Source of the DNA: Anoplolepis gracilipes
Lineage: Eukaryota; Arthropoda; Insecta; Hymenoptera; Formicidae
Direction: 5' to 3'
NCBI RefSeq assembly: GCF_047496725.1
Contig: NC_132980.1
Coordinates: forward strand, 11,238,572-11,302,571
DNA: 64,000 nucleotides
Below are positions 39,701 through 52,230 of this stretch, one piece after another (position 1 is the first letter of the stretch; each line of letters begins with the position of its first letter). The notes beneath the pieces were generated by a model. The model saw only the letters and a program-made list of their open reading frames with translations, was not told the DNA's origin and ran no database searches. Made by a program: the position numbers and the translations under genes.

Positions 39701-39974
39701 TTATCGTCGAAAACCGGCAATGAGAGAAAATACATTTTTTTTTTTTTCTTTAAGAATATTATCTCGCAAATATATATATATTTTTTTTCAATGAATTTCG
39801 TTAAAATATATCGCGCAAAATTTCAACTCTTCGTCGGCAACCGGTGTTAATTCTTGCAAAACATTACTTACGATATTTAGGAAAAATGTTTACCACGCGT
39901 TGTGCATTCGGTATAGATCTTCCTCTCGTGTAAGCGCGTCGTCCTCTCGGTGGAGCGGCCTGTGTTACATTCAT
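32794..39974 (-). CDS. Msh4: MutS protein homologue 4 (MSH4), meiotic crossover factor
   Basis: Seventeen exons join in phase to about 1126 residues: 39974-39872, 39597-39468, 39138-39074, 39002-38854, 38366-38179, 38084-37963, 37814-37597, 37541-37347, 37183-36997, 36916-36777, 36704-36601, 36533-36314, 36250-36149, 35496-35383, 35126-34918, 34025-33836, 33738-32794. MSH4 pairs with MSH5 as a sliding clamp on recombination intermediates and promotes meiotic crossovers; it lacks the mismatch-binding domain I. Diagnostic stretches are ALTAGRGDARNEVGLAAIDL, KYYALAAAAALLKYVEYVQH, GTMDRCLTPMGRRLLRASIL, Walker A GPNMSGKST (620-628), IGSYVPA, VVLDEL (D699, E700), ATHFLHL and PGVGPTDHYGISLAEVSSLP. 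Start chosen: the first ATG of the exon whose donor phase fits exon 2. Oddities: altered residues after Walker B, one GC-AG intron (37962-37815), introns of 55 and 63 nt, and a C-terminal exon of 314 residues against roughly 75-80 expected from memory of human MSH4. Confidence 0.95.
34039..34848. mobile_element. GGGTAAAC-family element, copy 2, inside an MSH4 intron
   Basis: TA|GGGTAAACTAGGGTAAG ... CCCGAGTTTACCC|TA, a perfect TA target duplication. The right ~290 bp is present twice in tandem (about 34270-34558 and 34559-34848); the first of these ends in a decayed terminus (GAGTTCACGC|TA). It occupies nearly all of intron 34026-34917, starting only 11 bp beyond the acceptor AG. Confidence 0.85.
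34918..36250 (-). other. Msh4: MSH4 ATPase core exons (Walker A and Walker B)
   Basis: Exon 36250-36149 carries ITGPNMSGKSTYLKQ, the P-loop. Exon 35496-35383 carries IGSYVPASKATFRIANRILC. Exon 35126-34918 carries SLVVLDELCRHTTVEEGSAI and AATHFLHL. The catalytic acidic pair DE and the H of the ATHF switch are kept. The usual GRGT after the DEL is CRHT here. The exon-intron phases (0, 0, 0, 2) are consistent. Confidence 0.93.
36251..36313 (-). other. Msh4: 63-nt stop-free intron before Walker A of MSH4
   Basis: GTAAGT...ACACAG, exactly 21 codons with no stop, between phase-0 exons. Splicing gives PVANDV|DASIAYNFHLITGP, matching the length of this segment in other MSH4 proteins; retention would insert 21 residues. 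Confidence 0.8.
37815..37962 (-). other. Msh4: GC-AG intron of MSH4 with a possible tandem acceptor
   Basis: The 5' end is ATTG|GCAAGT and no GT donor keeps the frame NTTMI|DIESARSLEL. A second in-frame acceptor 12 nt upstream (exon starting at 37826) would add four residues. Confidence 0.75.
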
Positions 39975-40395
39975 TTTTTTTTTTATAAAACAAAGAGGCA
40001 AACAAGTCTCGATAAGTCTTTGCGACTTTACGGCAATTTTGCGTTTAAACGCAGAAAAATCGTGTGAATTTGCCCGCTAAATACAAATCAAATATCACGT
40101 GACAATTCGGTTTGAAGTTTAAATCATGTTAGACAGGGGTATAAAATAAACACATTCAACATCTCTGGTAGTAATATATTTATTTACAATTTTGTCAATG
40201 TGTGTGTTCTCTTACGCACATTTACTTGGGATTAATAATAAATAACACGATCACAATCACTATTCCTTCCGAAATAAATATCGCTCTTTGTATCGTCGTT
40301 CCTTAGAATTTAGTTACATTTGTATTTACAAGCATCTCAATAATGAAATCGATTGTCTCTGCTACTTTAGATTCCTCCATTCGCGCCACAGCACA

Positions 40396-40443
<48 letters not shown>

Positions 40444-41343
40444 AAAGTTTGTGTAAAATTTATCATCTATATTGAATCGCACCTCAAAACAGAATAATGC
40501 GCGATATACATAGAGTACATACGATAATTCGCGCGGCAAATTTTGCAGTATTGTATATTTACACATTAATCTTCCAAAACACACGTAAAAATCAACGTGA
40601 AATATATTGCGCCGATCCCGCGAGAGAGAATATCAATCTTTTATATGTATATATTAATGATAAATTAATTGTAATTAATATATATATATATATATATATC
40701 TTGTATAATTTTCCTACGTCACATTCGTGGATGTACTGTGTAATTGTAACCGCGAGTGTTAATTTCCGGTTTGATCAGACCTGTGGTGCCTGATATTCTC
40801 GCTTATCGGTAGTTCTAATGTAACCGCACTAACCGCTAGACGCAAATTACAAGAATAAACGGAAGCAAAGAGAGTCTGCGAATACAAATAATATTAACGA
40901 TACACATAAGAGGCCCACAACAAGCGTTTGAGAGAATACCTTCAAGTATATAATTTTACAGCAATACACAAAAGGGAATATATACGTATTTTTTTTTTTT
41001 TTTTTTTCTTTGCACCGCTAGAAATATTATTCTCGTAACGGGGCATAGTGAGAAATTTGACAGATCTAAGAAGAACAACAGACTCTCTGTTATCTCTGTG
41101 TTGGACATAATTTTATCTATCTTAGAGCGGACAAATTTCTCATTATACAAGAGGCACCGAGTACACATACATTAATTAACGGCACCACGCCTCGTCCTTT
41201 ACTTATCGCGATAAAATTTACAATGCCGCAACAGTGGTCTTAAAACGACGATCATTAATATAATATTGATCACAATGCACATGAAAAATGCACATACATG
41301 CGGGCGTGTATAAGCACATGTGTATATATATAATCCTTACTTC

Positions 41344-41590
41344 GTATTGTTATTTTTGGCACCTTCTAACTGTACAGGTGGGTCAGTGTGTATCTTCGAT
41401 AAGTTTATTAATATGTAAAAGTGTTTTAAAAAATCTGAAAAAATGTATATACCTTCTTTGAACATTTTAAATAAAGACTAAAATAATAAATTTGAAAAAT
41501 AATTTACTTAAACATATTTTATGATTATTTATTTTCGAGAAATTGACGTGTTGTTAGAAAAATCACAGACAAAAATGATCAATCAGTACA
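41344..41590 (-). repeat. Dispersed repeat, copy 2
   Basis: Reverse-complement counterpart of 1962-2152, with an extra AT-rich segment in the middle. It lies between MSH4 and the RhoGAP stop codon. The type is unknown; no clear terminal inverted repeats. Confidence 0.65.
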
Positions 41591-42664
41591 AAAAGTAAGG
41601 GATATATATATATATATGTATACATATACGCGTACGCACGCACGCATGCATCTGTAGCACGCGATATGTGTACATCGATAGACGCGAGATCGATCAAGAG
41701 TTATCACATCGTGGACTTTTCATCATCGGAGAGTTTGCAGTAAAAAATGTCTTAACACTACGAATGCTAGCTTTCGAAAAACTTTCAAATGCGCTGATCG
41801 CTCGCGACGACAATGCTGAGAAACGTACAATTTTTACCTCAACAATTTTTTTTTCTTCTATCTCTATCGCACACCTGTTAAAAATAATACATTTCTCACG
41901 TGTACGAGGATCGAGCAGAGTACCGCACGCGTGCAAAGAATATCCACGCGACGATGTAAAGTGATTATTAAAATATAAATTTAAAGACAGACAATATATA
42001 TATATATATTTATATAGAGTTACCTTATATAGATACTTAATATTCAATCGACTCTTATACATAATTCCGCATTATACATATATCTTATGTACAAAAGATG
42101 TCACAATCACAAATCACAAGTATGATAATACGTATATAATTGACACGATGCAAATACCACATGCAATTAAAATCGCTAAAATAACTTTCTTACGTTTCTC
42201 CAATGCAACCTGGCGCTTACTATTTCCGTTAGATCGGCAAAGAGTGTCCTTATCTTTTTCTCTACAATAAATTCTTATGCAATAGAGCAATTTTCACGAT
42301 CGTTGCAACGATCCTCGTATTGTACATTAATCTAACTCGATGGTCAAAACATCGCTGTAGAAGACGACAAGTCTAGCTCCTTTTCATATTCAATTCATTC
42401 TAATTGTTGTGAAACAAATTGTCGATAACGATTCATGATGGCTCTTTGGCACGTTGAAGAATGACAATGATGAATCATGTCGGCAAACGAGAATTCAAAC
42501 AATTATCCAAATATTGTTATAATGATATTTTTATATACGAGATGTATAAACTTGATATGATTCAGGGATATATAATAAACCGGTACAGATATTAAAAATG
42601 ACGGCAGATAGAGCAATGGCGCTGCGTGTATTATTCAGAGATGAATATAGAAAATATCGAATAA

Positions 42665-42670
42665 TTTATT
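42665..42670 (-). terminator. Possible poly(A) signal just after the RhoGAP stop codon
   Basis: AATAAA on the minus strand starts 11 nt after the TAA stop. It would give a very short 3' UTR; further AATAAA copies downstream could be used instead. Confidence 0.3.
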
Positions 42671-42680
42671 CAAGCATATG

Positions 42681-44529
42681 TTATACGTGACTCTCGAGAG
42701 GCACCTTGAAGACCTTGGACGCGATATTTGCGTCCGGCAACGACTGCGGCCGCGCGGCGTTCGTCACGTTGAAGACAACGTTGCTAGGTCCGCGAAAGCT
42801 CACCTCGATCAAGAAGCTTGTGTCGGCCATGCCAACGCGATTGGCGCTCAGATCGGGCGAGCTGGTTCTGAGCTGGCTCTTCTTCGGTCTGTAGTCGCTT
42901 CTGATGATCCTCTCCGCTTCGGACTGCAGTTTATTATCGAGCCAGTGCACCTTGTCAAAGTCCTTAGTCCCACCGACCGTGTGTCTCCGTTTGATCGATC
43001 GTTCTGACATTCCGTTCTTTCGTTTCAGCTTCGTGGCGCTCTCCTTCCGCACCGATTGTCGTCGCTTGCTGATATTGCATTCGGTCTTCTCGGTCTTTGT
43101 CAGTGATTCGGAGCGTTTCAGCCTGCTGCCCGGTGACTCCGATCTGTCACCGGAATGTTTGTTCAGACTCTCGGACCGTTTAAGCAGCGACGGTCTTTCG
43201 GTCGAGTGCTTGTTTAGGCTCTCCGATCTTTTTAATCGGGAGCATGTGTTCTCGGATGTTCTCTTGTTTAATGATTCTGATCGTTTCAGGCGGGATCTCA
43301 CTTCGGAGCTCGTCAGGCTCTCAAATTTTTTCAGTTTGTTCGAATAACTGGAATCTCCGCTCTCGTAATGATGACTCTTGGTGTCCAATTTTCCATCGAC
43401 GTCATTGTTCTCCGAGTGAAGGCTCTTCTCGCTCGCTGATTCATAACGTCTTGGATTTCCCGTGCGCGAATAATCTTCCTCCTTGTCCGTATCTCTCCGA
43501 TCGTCCTCGTCCTTCTCGCTCGAATCCAGAGCTTTTTCCGTCACCGTCTTCTCCGTGCCGTGATTTGTGTCCGATCTCTGCTTATCGTTATTCGGCGTAA
43601 TCGACTCCGAAGAATGCGGGGTATCGTCAGTCACCGTAGAATCGGTATCTTTCTCGGGAGCATCCTAGAGTAAATGGAGAGGAAAACGATAAATATAAGT
43701 TATATCAGTATTTTTTTTATTTATAACAAATGCGTTTTAATTTATTCAAAATATGCGATATTATCTAGTATGTTGTTTAGATGAAAGTTTATTATCTGAA
43801 AAAATACCTCCTATTTATATATTCTCTCTGACAATACCCAGGTAGGAAGCACATGTCATATTAACGTCGAAGACTGGTCATTTCTAGTTCAATGACGTCA
43901 CGTGACTAAATAATGTCTAATTTAAAATGTCTTTTTTGTGACGTCTTAATGATGTTGTAAAAAAACGTCATAATATCGTGATTCTTAAGTCATTATTATA
44001 AATCGCCCAAGTATTACTATTTTTTAACTAAAAATTCATTTAATTTTTTATAATATCTTAAATTATTAAAACAATTTGGTGTATAATTTTAATATTCACG
44101 ATTCTCTGTATCTCAGGGTATGTGACATTAGTCTGTCATTTTTCCGTCATTACATCGCGTCATATTTGGTTCGAATTGACCATATTTTCACGTTAAAATG
44201 TCGTGTGCTTGCTACCTGGGTAGCTTGAAATATGCGAGAGAGACTTTATTGAACAATCTATGATCGTGATATTAAGACACTTACATCCTTCAGGCGGGAG
44301 ATGTGGCACTTGTCGAGCGATTTATGAAGGCTGGGATCACGATAGGCTTCCGCAGATGGATATCGAAACTTTGGGGATGCGCTCGGCTTTAGCTCCCGCT
44401 CCGCGGAGGTGCCGTTCTTATTACGAGACACGGATTCCAGAGGAGGTTGCGCTTGAGTCGACGATTGATTGACGAGAGACCTCCATTTGCGATCGAATGT
44501 GGTTGTGAGACTGGTTAGAAGGTCGCTAC
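42681..44529 (-). other. ARHGAP21: C-terminal tail of the RhoGAP protein with LKRSES repeats and PDZ-ligand end
   Basis: The last two exons (44529-44285 and 43664-42681) encode the conserved block SDLLTSLTTTFDRKWRSLVN, then a charged Ser-rich region. Between 43334 and 43095 there are four copies of LKRSESLNK/LTK plus one diverged LKKFESLTS. RRHTVGG follows and the chain ends in ...VPLESHV-stop. The end fits a class I PDZ ligand (S-x-V). The intron between these exons (43665-44284) carries a 384-bp inverted-repeat element. Confidence 0.9.
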
Positions 44530-44935
44530 CTGTAAAATTCATCGTGTTAATAAGAAGGCGAGATACGCGCGTGAAAACACACACGAGACGCACAAACTTG
44601 TACGAGTACAAAGGAAAAAAAAAAAAAGAAAAACACTCAAAGCACCGCGAATTGTGTTATCTGCTCGTTATTGTAATAATTTGTGATATATACGATCACT
44701 AAATAAGGTGAACAAAAAGTGTATGCCTTCTTTCTTTTCGTTTATCGCAGCTGGTGATATATATGTACATCTTGCGTGAGTGCATTCCTGCAAAAAAAAA
44801 AATCGTCGCGAAATCAGATTGTAGTTGAAAATAATCCATAACAATAATAATGAGCGTCGAAATGCATTCTGTCGACGTAAAGCGAGCGCGATTATCGCAA
44901 GAGAATTAATTAATATGTTATTGTATCTTTATTCT

Positions 44936-44979
<44 letters not shown>

Positions 44980-46433
44980 CATCGTCGCCATCGCTATCGT
45001 CGTTACAACTCGGTTTTATCGTCGTTGTTAATAAAAGTTGTCATTGTTTCGCCAGCTGTATACAGTATACATCATGACAATTGCAATAACAATGTAATTA
45101 GCAATGTCTTCTTTCTTGCGCTGAAGCGTAGTAGGAACAAAAAAAACATGGTATTCTCCAGATCGGAAAAGAAAATAAAACAAGTTACGTCACTTGTACA
45201 AAAATCATCACACAAAAGCACACATTACATACGTAAATGATATTAAAATTATATCCTTAAACATATACCTAAAGAAATTACTAGAAAAACATTTAAATAC
45301 TAATTAAAAATTAAAAATAAAATCGCCGAGTAACTGGTTTATTAATGCTGTTTTAAAGCAGAAGAGATGACACATTTCTGTAAAAATATTCTTCGTTCTT
45401 GAGAAATATTGTATCGTACAAGAATTTCGCAATTATAGTGACAATATTAGAAGATTGATCGAGCCACGCTCATAAACGTCCAAGCGCGAAATTACAAGAA
45501 AAATAACACGAAGAAGAAACGACATTGTCGTCTCTACCTACGAGACGAAGCAAAAAAGAAAAAGAAAAGAAAAAAAAAAAAAAAAAAAACTCCTCCAGCG
45601 TTCGTTGCGCGCGTAAAAGCCAGTCAAGATTCTCCTCCAAGATGACGATCGTGATACATGTAAAATATTAACGAAGCAGATTGCGTGATCGTTGGACGCG
45701 AAAGATGCATATATACGTGACACGCACAGAGGCAAACGTTAGTCGAAGGGAAAAAACGTAACAACATACACAACGCGTGGCGTGCTTAGTGGTGGCATGT
45801 AATGTATATAAAACTAAAAGAGCGTGTATGTAAAAGCCATTCGGTTTGAGCCAGCCAGCTGGTGAGTCAACTGGTCGAGCATCTCGGATGCTGGAGGCGG
45901 ATCCGCCAGACTTCTGATCTGGCAAGAGAGCCTGACGTGGAATTTACCTCGGAGGAATCGGTTTAGAGTCTTGGCGGTGGCTGGTTCGTCTGACGATCGC
46001 GAGTCGTCTCCTGTGCACGATGCCGATGATGATGCGGCAGCTGTTGCTGTAGACGCGACAACAGTTGCCAGCGGTGCGGCTGCTGCTGCTGCTGCGGTTG
46101 TCGCTGCTGTTGGCACTGACACGGGCATGGACATCGGCATGGGCATCGGGACCGCTGCGACTGGCACTGGCATTGACATTGGCGACTGGGCCGGTGTCTT
46201 CGGGACGGCGGGACTACCGGGACCTGCGGTACCGTATAGGTGGGACGATATGTACCACCAAAAACCCGGGCTCGCTGTGTGCCTACACGTGGTATTCAAC
46301 CATTTCGTACCGTCATTCATTCATGTCAACGCAACGCTCACGTTGCGGCCGGCGCGGCAACTTTTTCGTCTTCCTCATGTCTTCCTCCTTTGCGTCTGGA
46401 CCCACCGTATGTATATATATATCTCGCTGCGTC

Positions 46434-46468
<35 letters not shown>

Positions 46469-47673
46469 CTTTATCCGAATACTCTATATTCTCTCGAACC
46501 GATTAGCCACCGATTGATCGCTGCGCGAATCCAGTATGCTCGATGAAAATTTAAGTATATATCGCCCGACAGAGAAACTGACCGGACGTAACGAAAGGAA
46601 GGAAAATGAAACGAAAGAAAAAAAGAGAAGAAAAGCGGATTGAGAGTGAGAAGAATCGAATTTTCAAGATCAACATCCATTTCTCAGCCGTGACTGAGAA
46701 CGCGCGACGGATTAATCGACCCTGTCCAAGGATCCTCGGAAAGAACATATTTACTATATATATATATATATATATTCGTATTCCTTTCGGGCGTGTCTGA
46801 TCGCAAAGACGTAGACTGAGGCGGCAGAGAGCAATCAGTTTTATATAATTAAAAAAGCCACAAGATTAATCAGCAATAGAAGCGATCGTTATAACGATTA
46901 AAGAACAGCCAGGCAGACGAGCAGACAGGTGTAATTCGGCGATACACACGTGTGACAAGAAAGTGCGAAGACTAAACGTACTTTCAGACTAACAGCAAGA
47001 GCCCCATCGAAACATTGAATACGATGGTCGTAAAAAAAAAAGAAGAAATAAGAAAAGAAAACTTATTATTTAAAAAAATCATTTATGACACGAGGTAACG
47101 TGTGTGTAAACGTGATTCCTCTAAAGATAATTCGTATCATCTTCGTAAAGGCAAGCAGTGATTGAAGAATCCATTCGCAGCGCTCGCGACAGATTTTCGA
47201 AGGAAAACATGCATGCGACGAGAGAGAGTTGTCAGATAATCGGCGTCAAAGGAACGTTTCCGATACTTTTCTTTCAAGTAATTTTTGCGAAGCAAAAATC
47301 CGAGATATCTAGTAAGAGATCTTGTTTCCTCGAGGATATCCTCGTTAATCCTCGGAAAACATATTTTCTTATTAGATACTTATATACAAATGCATTAAAA
47401 AAAGAAGCGTGTCGACCGTACGTTTACGAGGAAAAATCACTGAAGAAGCCAATCTGTGTGAAATATATGTGCTCTTCTTAATGTCGAAAGCCGAAGACTG
47501 GCGCATGCAGCACATGAAAACAATGTAAAAATAAAGGATCGGCCCCAAGAGACGTGTCATGTATATAACTCTGACAAATACGTATACAGGGTGTCCCATT
47601 TTAAGTGTGTACCTCAAAAAAGTACCCTATAAAAAAAGTTATTCGGGGTGCACACCTAAAATGAGACACCCTG

Positions 47674-47728
<55 letters not shown>

Positions 47729-50700
47729 ATTTTATTCTCTCTTTCTCTTTGTGACCGATCCTTCTTGCGCTTGATCGCAAATACGAGATATAGTATCTTC
47801 TAAAATTAAATCTGCTTTCATTGCAAGAAGCCTGGTGTGTCTCGTGGACGTGTTTGCACTAAAATCGACTACGTTCCGCGTAATGGTAATATCGCTAACG
47901 CAATGTAAGAAATAAATGGAAACTTCCGAGCAATGACGATGTAACTTCGTAACACAAGTATATATAATTAAAAGTCGTATCATAATTCGAAGAAAAAAAA
48001 AAAAAAAAAGAAAAAGAAATCACTTGAAGCAAAAATAAGAAGGAAGAATGTACCTAGAAAGCTTTTTGTTAATAGTGAGTATCTTCTGTGTCCACTGCAG
48101 AAAACAAGATCCTGCTACACTCACCGATCGTCAGAAGCGATATTACACAGAGAAAAGAATAAGAGAGGATATGAATAGAGACAGATACATAATACACTTT
48201 GTAATTGTACAAGTGGACGAGAGATAGGAATTGGAATAGATTCAAACCGGAAAACGTTTTTCAAGAATTCTTGAGTAAATTTGCGCGAGAAATGTTGAAA
48301 GAACAGCAACCGAATTTGCCTTTCTAGTATATCGCTATTCTTTAGACAATTTTTATATACATGACGTACATGTACGACATGTACATGATATATGACACGT
48401 AGGTCTTGATCCCTTGAACTCTGCGATTATCAGCATCGTTTCACGCATACGCGTCAATTATCTAGTTTTGCCAAATAACGTGTACAAGAAAATCGCGTAT
48501 CGTACAACGCTTCACATTTTTATCGCAATGTACGACCGTTGGAATATATTGACAGCAAAATATTCGCTTTGGTATCAAGTGCATATAACGAGGACTCGGA
48601 ATAACGACATCGCAAAAGTGGAATTATAAAGGAATGGAATACTAACCATCATCCGAGCCGTCGCCAGGAACACCTCGCTGTTGCTGCGACGGTGACGGAG
48701 AGGACTGTGAGAGATTATGAACCTCGTGTAAAGAATCCAGACTCCCATATCGAACTGGTGGTAAACAGATCGATTCCGTCGACGGCTGTAACGTTAATAA
48801 ATTCATATAAATAAGCAGGATCGAGCAGAGGGCAAGTCTTTCGAATAACAAAATAACATGTGAGTCAATATTTGTAGAATAGAAAGAACGAGATACTCTA
48901 TCTACTTTGAATATCACGTACATATACGGAAAACTTGACTTATGCGTTAACATCTCATTGTTAGTCAAATGTAAATTCGAATCAGCTTACGTCTTTGTCC
49001 GTCTTGAACTTCTTGATGACACCGTTATTCATCTTCTCCCCCAACACGTTAGTCAACTGATTAGTCGCTTGCGCTTTTTGATGCGTCGTGGATTGCTGTT
49101 GCACAGCTATCGACAGTGGGGGCCTCGTGGTTGATCGCGACCTGGTTTGCGATCTCTCTGACAGGTCCAGCAACGATTCATCGGCGAGTCTTTCGTTCAG
49201 ACTGGATAGACGTTCCGACAGCAGACTCGATGATACTGTTGTGTCGACTATGCTGTCGAGCAGATCGTCGTTCTCCATCTCTCGTTTCGCCAATTGCCAC
49301 TCTATCTCGATCCTTCGTTTTTCCTCCTCTCGCTTCTCCGCTTCGAGCCGCTGTCGATATTGATCCCGCTGTAGCATCGCTTTCGTCTCTTCCTCGAATC
49401 TCCGCACTCTCTCTTGCGTGGTCGCGCTCAAACCGGTGTACGTCAGGATCGCTATTTCGTCGTTGCTCTGCCTTGTCTGATTAGATTCGCTGGATGCAGT
49501 GGAATCGGTTTCCGCCGAATTTGGACCAGTCTCGCTCGACAGTCTCGAAGAGTCCACAGACGGCGGTGCAGATTGATTTGCGTACTTGGAACGATTCAAT
49601 GAAGACACTCCATTATTCGACGAACCGATATTATTAGAATCAACCGACAGAGATCTATCAGAACGATCCGATTGATTTGATTGATGATTCTTGCTCTCGT
49701 GCATTTGTACAATTTCACTGACGGAACACTGCCTCTCGTTCAAAGCCATGCTCTGCCGAATCGTTGGCAAATTCTCCGATTCTTGTTTCGATTTGCCCTA
49801 AATTAATACAAGTTTGATTTTAATCTCTCGTTTGATGAAAAAGTTAGAATCAGTAACTAACCTTATCGCCCTCATGTTCACCGTTATCGATTTCGTCCTG
49901 ATTCTTTCGTCTTCTTTGAATCTTTTTGTTAGCTGCAGATATGATTGATGACACAATGTCTCTTGCGGATGCCATGTCGCGTATGCCTGTTTTATCGCAA
50001 TAAAGAAGATGAATGCACTGCTATTGCCAATAAAATGTGTAGTAAGCTAAATTATTATCTATCAAAAGCGCCAACAAATATCCAAATAATAAAATAAAAA
50101 AGAATTAGGTAGACATGTGCTCGAACAAAATATGATTGTAAATATAAATACCTTCAACTTTTTGAATATTGTTCAATAGAAGATTGTGATTGGACGTTGG
50201 TTCAACTTCGCAACTGTCTGTTGGAAGGCTTAAATTTACGCTCAACCTGCTCAAGTCGTCCAGATCATCCTCTGAGAAGAACCAATCGACCTGAAACGTA
50301 TCGATCCGAGACTATTAGATATCTTGTTAAGATAGCATCTTCTTTTTTTAGCATAAAAGAAACTTACATTATTCAACAGGCTCTCGACTATTCTACATTG
50401 ATGTGACATATCAGTAACCATGGTGACCATATTATCCCTGGAACCGCTCGCTCGCACCAATGTTGGCCCGAAAACGATGGCTAGATTTTTTGCCTCCATT
50501 TTATTGATCTCGCTATGATCGACTATTTTCTTCAGATGTTGCATCAGATACTTTAGTGTCTCAAAATGATGCTCTGGAAGATCCCGCAGTAATTTCCGTA
50601 TCGTCGTCATTCGCCTCTGCGGATCCTCTATTTTATCGGCATCGATGAACATGGGATATAGTTCTGCCGTAAGCAGAGAATCGGGAAGTTGACGGAAAAA

Positions 50701-52199
50701 CGATTTCAACAACGACGATATGACGTTGACATCGCTCCATCTTGGATCCTGTGTGGGGAAGGAAATAAATTACAAACACAATCTTTACAAAATAGACCTT
50801 GATATTATCGAAAAGCATACTACCTGGAAATTGATGTTCTCGAATCCTTTGTTGACGCTGTCCGTCAGCTGGGAGATCGCGGCCGTATTTCCGGGCACTC
50901 GGTAGATTCCCACGACCTCAAGACCTCTCGCCTCGACGATACTCGTGCACATCTCAACAATCAGCGGTACGCATTCGGAGAACGAGGATTGCGGACAGAG
51001 TTCGAGGGGTACCTTAAAGGTGGCCCCTTCAGGCGGCATGTGCGCCGTGGGTGAGGAAGGCGCGCCACCGGCTTGACCGTGCATCCTTCTAAACTGTTTT
51101 GCCATCCTTCCCTTCCAAGTCTTTGATTTGGGCGACGCCAAGGGTTCCAGCGTCTGATTACTCGGCTTGCGGGTTTTGTTTACGGGCGATTGTCCCGTCG
51201 GCGATCGATTCCTGAATGATGTTAGTTTTTTGATCCCCTTGTGACTCGGCAGAGGGCTTAACCTTTGGCCGTTGCTCGGAGAAACGCTACCGCTTGGAGT
51301 TGTCGGAACTGTTGGAGTCTGCGGTACGGCCTGTTGCTTCGACGTGCAGGATACAGCGTCCTATTTAATAAATATGTATAAGAGACTAACGACTTGCAAA
51401 AATTGTGAAAAAGAAGAGTAAAGAAAGCAATGATACTTTTATCTGGCAAAAAATTATCCCATAATTAACGCTCACCGATGATCTTTCCGTGGCAGCATGA
51501 GAATGAAGCGACCTTAACCAGAGTGCCATAGATGCCGCGTCCTCGGTTTGTAAAAGCACCTCCGCCGTAGGGTTTGCCACTCGCAATACATGTTTCCGCT
51601 TCGTGTAGTCCTCGGCAACATCAACGACGGAACATCTAACGTCGACACTTTGCCCTGCAGTTCCCTCGTTTTCGGTGCTTAACGAAGGACTCTGTAGCAA
51701 ATATAAATGCATCTTTTATGTAAATGAAAAGGTTCTTTTTTAATATCTTATTTGGTACGCTAATCGTAGCGACACACAATAAATGCTCTTCTAACCTGAC
51801 TATGACGATCCTTGTAAAAATATATTATAGGACCACGGAGGACACCCCAGACCTGCTTCCAGGAACGATCGGTAGATCGCTGAAATTGTGATAAATGTTA
51901 AAAATTGCAAGACAAATTCAATACGCATGTAATTGGATTCGTTATTTGGTTCGTGTTCTGACCTTGCCATCGAGCACTGTGAATTTCACATGAAGGGTTC
52001 CCTCTCGTTCTATCGGTTCAGCGTCCTTCGCGTCGCAACTGTTTGATGTGTTATGCGATACGATACTGTTGCTGGAAAAGAAATAGAGCTGTATCAAAAT
52101 CTATATTGTTCGCAAACTTTATACATGTAAGTGTCTACACAAAATAGAATATTTGATATTATCGTCTTGATTTACATTAATTGAGTAATGTATATATAT

Positions 52200-52230
<31 letters not shown>

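Larger units (their letters stand above)
40000..42680. other. Region between the MSH4 start and the RhoGAP stop
   Basis: The first few hundred bases upstream of the MSH4 ATG (39974) are its likely promoter. The rest is possible RhoGAP 3' UTR or spacer, with TA microsatellites at 40402-40434 and 40679-40700, a T run at 40989-41007 and the dispersed repeat at 41344-41590. No open frame has coding character. Confidence 0.4.

Noticed and set aside
45971..46546. 191-codon plus-strand frame rich in Ala, Gly, Asp and Thr
   Set aside because: It is the reverse of the GCA/CAG repeat stretch of the candidate minus-strand exon, then runs into the TTTC microsatellite; no splice sites or domain.
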